From Siphonodentalium dalli (lineage: Eukaryota; Mollusca; Scaphopoda; Gadilida; Siphonodentaliidae): a stretch of 64,000 bases of DNA. Shown here piece after piece: positions 58,285 through 64,000 of the stretch. The number at the start of each line of letters is the position of its first letter. Position 1 is the stretch's first letter. A program made the translations under genes and the position numbers. The stretch is taken from positions 133,633,587-133,697,586 of the forward strand of contig CP136061.1 in the NCBI GenBank assembly GCA_032622095.1. Direction: 5' to 3'. Under the pieces are notes generated by a model. That model was given only the letters and a program-made list of their open reading frames with translations, was not told the DNA's origin and did no database searches.

Positions 58285-58294
58285 AAAAAAATTA

Positions 58295-58600
58295 GTCCTT
58301 AAAGTGATTGAGAGAAATTGAGAAAAATCTTGCTCAAAGTATATACTAATCCAAATCGACAACACACATCGTCATTCTTATATATTAATTAAATAAAATG
58401 ACTCTCGATGGTGAAATAATTTGTGCTATTTTTCCACGATAGTAACTTTTGCGTCCCGAATCGAGATGTAAATATTTACAATTGAGCGTAGTTCAGATGA
58501 TGTGTATATTTCTATGGAGTGGTATATGGTCGATTTCTTTGAAATTTTCGGCGATGTTAGTAGAATGCTACATTCCCCAGGTTGATATAGCGCTTTCGTA
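58295..58600. repeat. Dispersed repeat of about 320 bp (copy 2)
   Basis: AAAGTGATTGAGAGA, ATCTTGCTCAAAGTATA, TGTAAATATTTACAATTGAGCG, TTCTATGGAGTGGTATATGG and GTAGAATGCTACATTCCCC match 53635-53950 in order. It begins 11 bases after the nested palindrome ends. Confidence 0.7.
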
Positions 58601-59059
58601 CTAACTTATCAATTTAACGCACCCGAACAATGCCCATAATATGCCTTTAATTATGGACGAATTAAATAAACACTGATAAACAAACGACATTTATTCCTGT
58701 ATTGCATATTATTCATATATGACTCATAATATGAGAATGTCGCTGTATTCTGCCAATTTGAGAAATCATAAGTTAGGAAAAACAAATGAACAAAAACATT
58801 AGATATCTCTATTCCAACTCGACCACTCCAGTGGATTGTTCACGCTACTTTAGCCCGTTCTATACTAAACACTCATTGAGGATTATTAATAATTCCCTTG
58901 GAAGTATTCAGATAATAATTTCAACAAACGACCACAAATGAATATGAATTCTTCTGCACTTGTATCATCATTTCGTCTGGCTGTCGTTGGCTGATATATC
59001 ATTAACATCCCTCCAAATAAATAACAGGCCATTCCGATGTATAGTTTTATAACTGAATT

Positions 59060-59558
59060 AGATCATGCCACGAATCTCTATCCTGACTAACGCCCACAGA
59101 GATCATATTCCACCAGTACAAAACCTTGGAACTTTTTGAAGTTTTGACAGGGAACCTTATAAAGTCGAAACTATTACGCGGGGAATTATTTCTTAGTTGT
59201 CATCTCTCCTTAATAATGTACTTCAATGTTGGTGAATGTCCCAACTCAAAATCTGAAGATTTTCTCTGACTTTTATGAGCCGATATCGCAATAAACACCG
59301 AATTAATTATCCAGTAGATATTCCTTAATTGTAAGCGACGCAAAGCATAATCGCTCACAAATTCACTCACATAGTGAAAATTTTAGTTGGGACCTTCACC
59401 TACAGTGAAGTACATTATTAAGGATCAGAAAATGACTAAGAAATATATTTGTTTTTCTATTTTATAAGGTTCCCGTCAAAACTTCAAAAAGTTCCAAGGT
59501 TTTGGTGGAATATAATCTCTACAGGCATTAGCCAGAGTAGAGATTCATGGAATGATCT
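59060..59558. mobile_element. Fold-back element with 11 bp target duplication
   Basis: Termini AGATCATGCCACGAATCTC and its inverted partner ending GAGATTCATGGAATGATCT; the arms continue through ATATTCCACCA, CCTTGGAACTTTTTGAAG and TTAATAATGTACTTCA to a loop of about 110 bp. ATAACTGAATT is duplicated on both sides (59049-59059 and 59559-59569). Long inverted arms with an 11 bp duplication fit Mutator-like elements. Non-coding. Confidence 0.8.
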
Positions 59559-59569
59559 ATAACTGAATT

Positions 59570-60741
59570 AGAGAATCTATTTAGAAAAGAAAGGGTTAAA
59601 CACAATATGATTATATTTGCGTAAAATAGTAATACTCACTTCACGTTCACGTTGCAATTCTCCTCATCTATTTATCCCACGACCATGTTCCCATCAGATA
59701 ATTCGACAGTATAATCGAGTACAACCTTAGTCCACCAACCAATTGTACTCTGCGATTCTAGGTTTCGCTACGATGAATACTGGGAGTGGTTTTAACGACA
59801 AGCGATTACCTGTTATCGGCATATCATCTGTCGGTAACAATACGAGTAGATTTGTGACAGCTAAGTTTGAGGAAATCGGTAAATTTGCATACTAATGCTC
59901 ACCTTTTGCATGACTGGAGGGATCGCTGTAAATTTATATATAACAGGTAAGCCAAAATTATATTATGCACCAAAAAAATTGGGTTAAATATAAATTAGTC
60001 AGACTCTAACCCAACGTTTAGTGAACCGAATCCGACTAAACGTTCGGTTATAGAACTGTTAACCAAACTAAACGTTCGGTTAAATTAACCAAAAATCTGG
60101 TTTGAAGTAAATAAACATGGGGTTAGAGAAAACCTATGTCAATTATAACACTATGTTTCCTCTCAATGTATGAGATTCTGGTCATTAATTAAGTTTCCCA
60201 AATATATGTCCAATCAATGTATTCATTTCGGACATTAACGTCTGAAAAGAGGAGGGATATTGAATTAAACCTAGGGTCCTGCGAATATTCGATATTCGAT
60301 TCGAGATTCGATTCGAAAGTCAAATTCGATTCGAATTCGCGTCAAAATTTCCAACTCGAAATTTCGAATATATATGGATGAAATTATTAGCTGCTCACGA
60401 ACACGTACACACGTCGATCTTAGCTGTTTCTGTGCCATTTAATTACCTAAAATTATTAATACATGTATGTGCGCTTTTTAATTCTTATTGTACATCACGA
60501 ATATACGCATGCTATTAAATATATTTATGGCCAGTAATTAGCCACCAGATTAGGACCACTAAATACGTCTGAATTCTAGCTTTGAACATGGTTGCCAAAA
60601 GCTCTGAAATCGCCGTTGGACCGACGACGCACGTAAATTATAATAACTATGAGACTGAGCAACTGCTAGCGTTATCCGCCGACTGTCTATCTCAGGTTCC
60701 GCGTTATTTGTATGTGACATCGTTGATGATGTAAACTTCAC
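59570..60741. other. Non-coding, with TTCG-rich repeat stretches
   Basis: 60030-60090 repeats AAACGTTCGGTTA several times; 60280-60365 repeats ATTCGATTCGAGATTCGATTCG. Such TTCGAATATTCG-like stretches occur near hAT-like elements, and a BED-type remnant follows at 60880. No intact gene. Confidence 0.4.
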
Positions 60742-60879
60742 GTGTTTCAGGGGTCGAACAGTGCATGTTGGTGGAGTTTTCTTTTGAAGTTGACTGTCAG
60801 TTTCGGAGTGTTCCTTTGGCACTTAACAATAAGTCGTCCGTTATTCATGTTTATTTTAAACATGATAAGCTTCTCATGC

Positions 60880-61000
60880 AGTACAAGAACTTACACGTGT
60901 GACGAATACAACATGGTGTATAAATCGCAAGCATCTGGGACAACGACCCATCTATGGAATCATCAGTTCCAGAAGCACCCAGTACTACATAAACAGGCTA
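60880..61000 (+). pseudogene. BED-type zinc finger remnant (hAT transposase-like)
   Basis: In the frame open from 60742 to 61137 the stretch TCDEYNMVYKSQASGTTTHL then WNHQFQKHP fits the second half of a BED finger (G-T-T-x-H-L, then H-x4-H). The second of the paired cysteines expected at C-x2-C is a tyrosine, so zinc binding would be lost. No transposase catalytic core follows. Probably the decayed N-terminus of a hAT transposase or a ZBED-like copy. Confidence 0.4.
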
Positions 61001-61137
61001 CCCTGCGACTTATGTTTATTATTACGCTTCCTTCCGAATCTGTAGTAAGATACCACTTATGTTGGGCCACATGGTTTCATATCTTATTACAGTTAGTAAT
61101 TTGTCACAGTCCACGTCACACGAGTACCAGCACATAA

Positions 61138-62112
61138 ATGAGATACGCGCTCTTTATTGCCGCCATATCAGGAATAGACTTATCATGACGCTCTTTATTG
61201 TGTCATATTGAAGAAAAGGGGTCCATTAAAGGAGTTCGTTTTTCGTTTGAAGCAATTTTAGCTACTATGATTTTCCATGACATATGGAGCCCATATACAA
61301 GTATGTTATGTGTTTATTGACATAGTTTGATTTATAGACCGGAATGTGTGAAGCGAACATTGCTAAGTATATAGTCTGAGGCTTCAAAACACTAAGTGCC
61401 TTTAACCAACAAATGTAAAAAATATGACCATCTTTCAAGAGTTTAAGGGTTGATTTCGGTAAATTATGTAATTCACACCTCTATATTTTTAAAACAGTCA
61501 AAGTCTTCATAATACATTATTGACTATCTTACCGACCCGAATGTGTTAAATATATTAGATAGATATCATAGGACAAGACCATTCTACTTATTTCGGCATT
61601 CGAATGGAGTTTTAGGACAATTTCTCCAAACTTACAGTTTTTATACTATACCGATTCTAAAGCTTTAATTATATAAAACTGTGTTAAATGTAATGTGTGT
61701 ATCCGATTATATCAACAAAATCGAATACAAGTCTCATATTAGTGAGGTATGATCATATTTCTAAAAAATAGTACCAAACACGTGGTTTCGGGGGTCGCCA
61801 TTTTTACGAACACGAGGTCGATCGTTGCCACGAAGATTACACACGTGACTTTCTATGGAAGACGGGTCTAGCAATCATACACACGTATCTGAAGCAGCGA
61901 CACTAACACGTCCTTGTGATATTTCGTTTGAGCGAAATAAATCAGTGATGTACCACGTTAATCCAAAAGCTTACTTTATAATACAAAGATTAGATTAGAT
62001 TCACAAAAGGGCTGTCTCTTATAAGTATTTAAATTCATGAAGATCATGTGGTAATTTCGCAATTGAGGTGTGGATTTCTATGAAAAATATGTATAGCATA
62101 CCGGTACATTAA
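61138..62112. other. About 1 kb without recognised genes
   Basis: No exon supported. ACGCTCTTTATTG occurs twice in the first 70 bases and resembles motifs at 16350-16410 and 23405-23460, so a short dispersed repeat may be present. Confidence 0.35.
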
Positions 62113-63625
62113 GGGCGCGTACACATGAAGCTGCAAGAAAATATCTGCAAGAAAATATCAGGTACAATTGTACTCTGATATTTTCTTGCTGCAAAGATTA
62201 CGCCCGTGAGAAAGCGGCGGGTTAGTTGACGTTGATTGAGCTCAATGTGACTAGTGTTAGGCGTGTTTGTTGAAGTGAATTACTGCGGACAAACAACCTA
62301 TAGTCCATATCGAATATTCATAGTGTTATGGAAAATTTAAAATGCCACCTATTTTAACGAGAAAGGAACGCGCCCTCGTCGTTGGAGTAGGGATGTGTGT
62401 TCAGGTACGCGGTGAGCTCTGATGTATGTTCTCATTACTTGATATTCCAACCAGTGTAACTAGTTGCACATCCTCCTACTTTTTGTCAAAATTTTGGTTT
62501 GGTTCATCTATGCATCCCCTCTATGCATACAGTCCAAATTAAAGTAAAACAACTAAATCAAGGCATGTGAGGTACCAAATTATAAAGCATCCCCATACAC
62601 GCAGAGGGTTTCCGTTCGGGGTGTCCACCTTGGGAAATTCTAACTGCACCCCCCCCCCCTTGAATCAGAATCAGACCAAACACAAGTTTTCCAATTCCAT
62701 TTGCACCCCTTGCACCTCAGTGCTCTTATGCCTAATATTAGACCATGGTTCGGCCCGGTGTGCGAAAATTTTGTAATCTGAACAAGAAAATCGCAAAATC
62801 CTACCATCTAGACTAGCCTCAATCATTCCTAGAGTTGGAAATTTCAAACCTGACAACCCACTTAGGTTGGAAAATTTACATCTGATGACAATTCCAATGA
62901 CAATGTTGACCAAATGTATGACAATATTGTGTTCTTAAATTAACTAGCAGTTTTTGACTTTTGACTGGCCACGGAGGAGGGACCAGGACACAAGCTTTCA
63001 AAGTGTTGGAAATTTCCAACCTGTCACCCCCCCCCCCCCCCTGAGGTTGGAAAGTTTCCAACTGATGACCATTTCAGACCAAAAATTTTACCAAAAATAG
63101 GAAAATATGCAAATATTGGTCCAAAAACAATTAATTCCCCCAAGAAATTTTTTGAAAATCAAACTACAAGAACATTTTCAACCTATTGTTGGTGTGAACT
63201 TTCCAACTAATGTTTTGGCAGGTATGAAATGTCCAACTGTTGAAAATATTGACCAAAGTTGGGGGTGAGACACACCCCAAGCCCCCTCCCTGTCGCCACG
63301 TCTCTGTACACGTATATACATGTATATATAATACATCAGCGGTTCTGACAACCAATATAAAATGGAAATACGTAGTATACGTTGAAACAGACGATACTAT
63401 TGATGGATCATAACTCGAGTGCTTGAATTGTTACGATCATATCCCTGCGAGATTAGTTAACGGATACCGATGGCCACCTATCAATGTGAACACATATCAC
63501 CAATTGGCGATAAAATATCAGCGCGCTGCCTTCGTCGGATATTTTCCGGTATTATTTATTTCATTGGTCAAGTAAGTCACATGGGGCATACCTGATATTT
63601 TCTTGCTGGCCATGTGTACGCGCCC
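62113..63625. mobile_element. PIF/Harbinger-like TIR element, non-autonomous
   Basis: Ends GGGCGCGTACACATG and CATGTGTACGCGCCC are inverted, followed inward by GCAAGAAAATATCAGGTA and TACCTGATATTTTCTTGC. TAA flanks both ends (62110-62112 and 63626-63628). A 3 bp TWA duplication with G-rich termini fits PIF/Harbinger. Near the left end is a further hairpin (AAAATATCAGGTACAATTGT and complement). The interior has C runs and repeated TTGGAAATTTCCAACCT phrases; no transposase ORF. Confidence 0.7.
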
Positions 63626-63690
63626 TAAGTATGTACCAGGCATATATTACATTAGTGTGAGCCTTTTATTCGCAATGTGCATGACGCAAT

Positions 63691-64000
63691 CTCATTATAT
63701 GCTCCCATTTAAACAATGTATCCAGGGTTCCAGACCTCCAGTTACAACAACAACATAAACAATGTGATTTAACGCCGTTTTCTTCTGCATGCTTCGTATG
63801 GTGTTGAAAAAAAATGTTGAAAACGAAATATTACTTATAAACTAAACCTAAACATATCTCATTTTATGCGCCCATTTAAACATTGAATTCAGGGTGCCAG
63901 ACCTACAGTTACAACAACAATATGAAACAAATGTGATTTACCACAGTTTTCTAGATGCTTCGTTCTGTTGAAAAAAATGTTGAAATATACGAAATATTAC
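63691..64000. repeat. Tandem duplication, 167 bp period, cut by window end
   Basis: CTCATTATATGCTCCCATTTA at 63691 recurs as CTCATTTTATGCGCCCATTTA at 63858, followed in both by CCAGACCT, GTTACAACAACAA, TGTGATTTA, GTTTTCT and GTTGAAAAAAATGTTGAAA. The second unit runs to the window edge. Confidence 0.8.

Overview
The window is animal nuclear DNA, probably from a marine invertebrate; the phylum cannot be fixed from sequence alone. It is AT-rich, has coding exons bounded by splice signals, microsatellites, and very many eukaryotic mobile elements (Helitrons, a DIRS/Ngaro-like tyrosine-recombinase retrotransposon, LINEs, fold-back MITEs). There are no operons, ribosome binding sites or CRISPR arrays, and I see no RNA genes. 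Most of the 64 kb is transposon sequence, often one element inside another.

Layout. 1-2264: low-information DNA with two short tandem duplications. 2265-9854: a Helitron-like element (minus strand) split by a 4.9 kb giant fold-back element (3430-8372) and by a short retrotransposon tail (9138-9298). 10675-15705: a Ngaro-type retrotransposon on the minus strand with split direct repeats (A1, ORFs, B1-A2, spacer, B2). It has gag, RT-RNase H and tyrosine recombinase reading frames and is itself broken by a 416 bp MITE and by a recombinase deletion. 17827-20825: a second copy of the Helitron family. 24167-24639: three tandem palindromic MITEs. 24925-26600: degenerate tandem repeats.

27558-28682 (minus) is the clearest host gene piece: the terminal coding exon of a GT31 (beta-1,3-galactosyltransferase-like) glycosyltransferase. 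29018-29606 and 36909-37494 are near-identical inverted copies of a 0.59 kb segment. Between them lie a third Helitron copy (31566-33188), several fold-backs, and two C2H2 zinc-finger exons (34995-35265 and about 36269-36436, minus). 36794-36865 is a 72 bp hairpin element with a 9 bp target duplication; a 47 bp internally deleted relative lies at 43958-44004 with a different 9 bp duplication.

38900-39975 is a decayed LINE (minus). 47482-52966 is a LINE with two long uninterrupted ORFs: an ORF1 with coiled-coil, arginine/serine-rich and RRM-like parts, and an endonuclease-RT ORF2. The rest holds a small second Helitron family (55818-56341), a nested double palindrome (57837-58284), a fold-back with an 11 bp target duplication (59060-59558), a hAT/BED-like remnant (about 60880-61000), and a PIF/Harbinger-like terminal-inverted-repeat element (62113-63625).

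The genes do not form a pathway. The coherent story is transposon succession: elements land in older elements, and several older units supply empty sites that date and delimit the insertions. All family assignments are from motifs read by eye; no database search was run.
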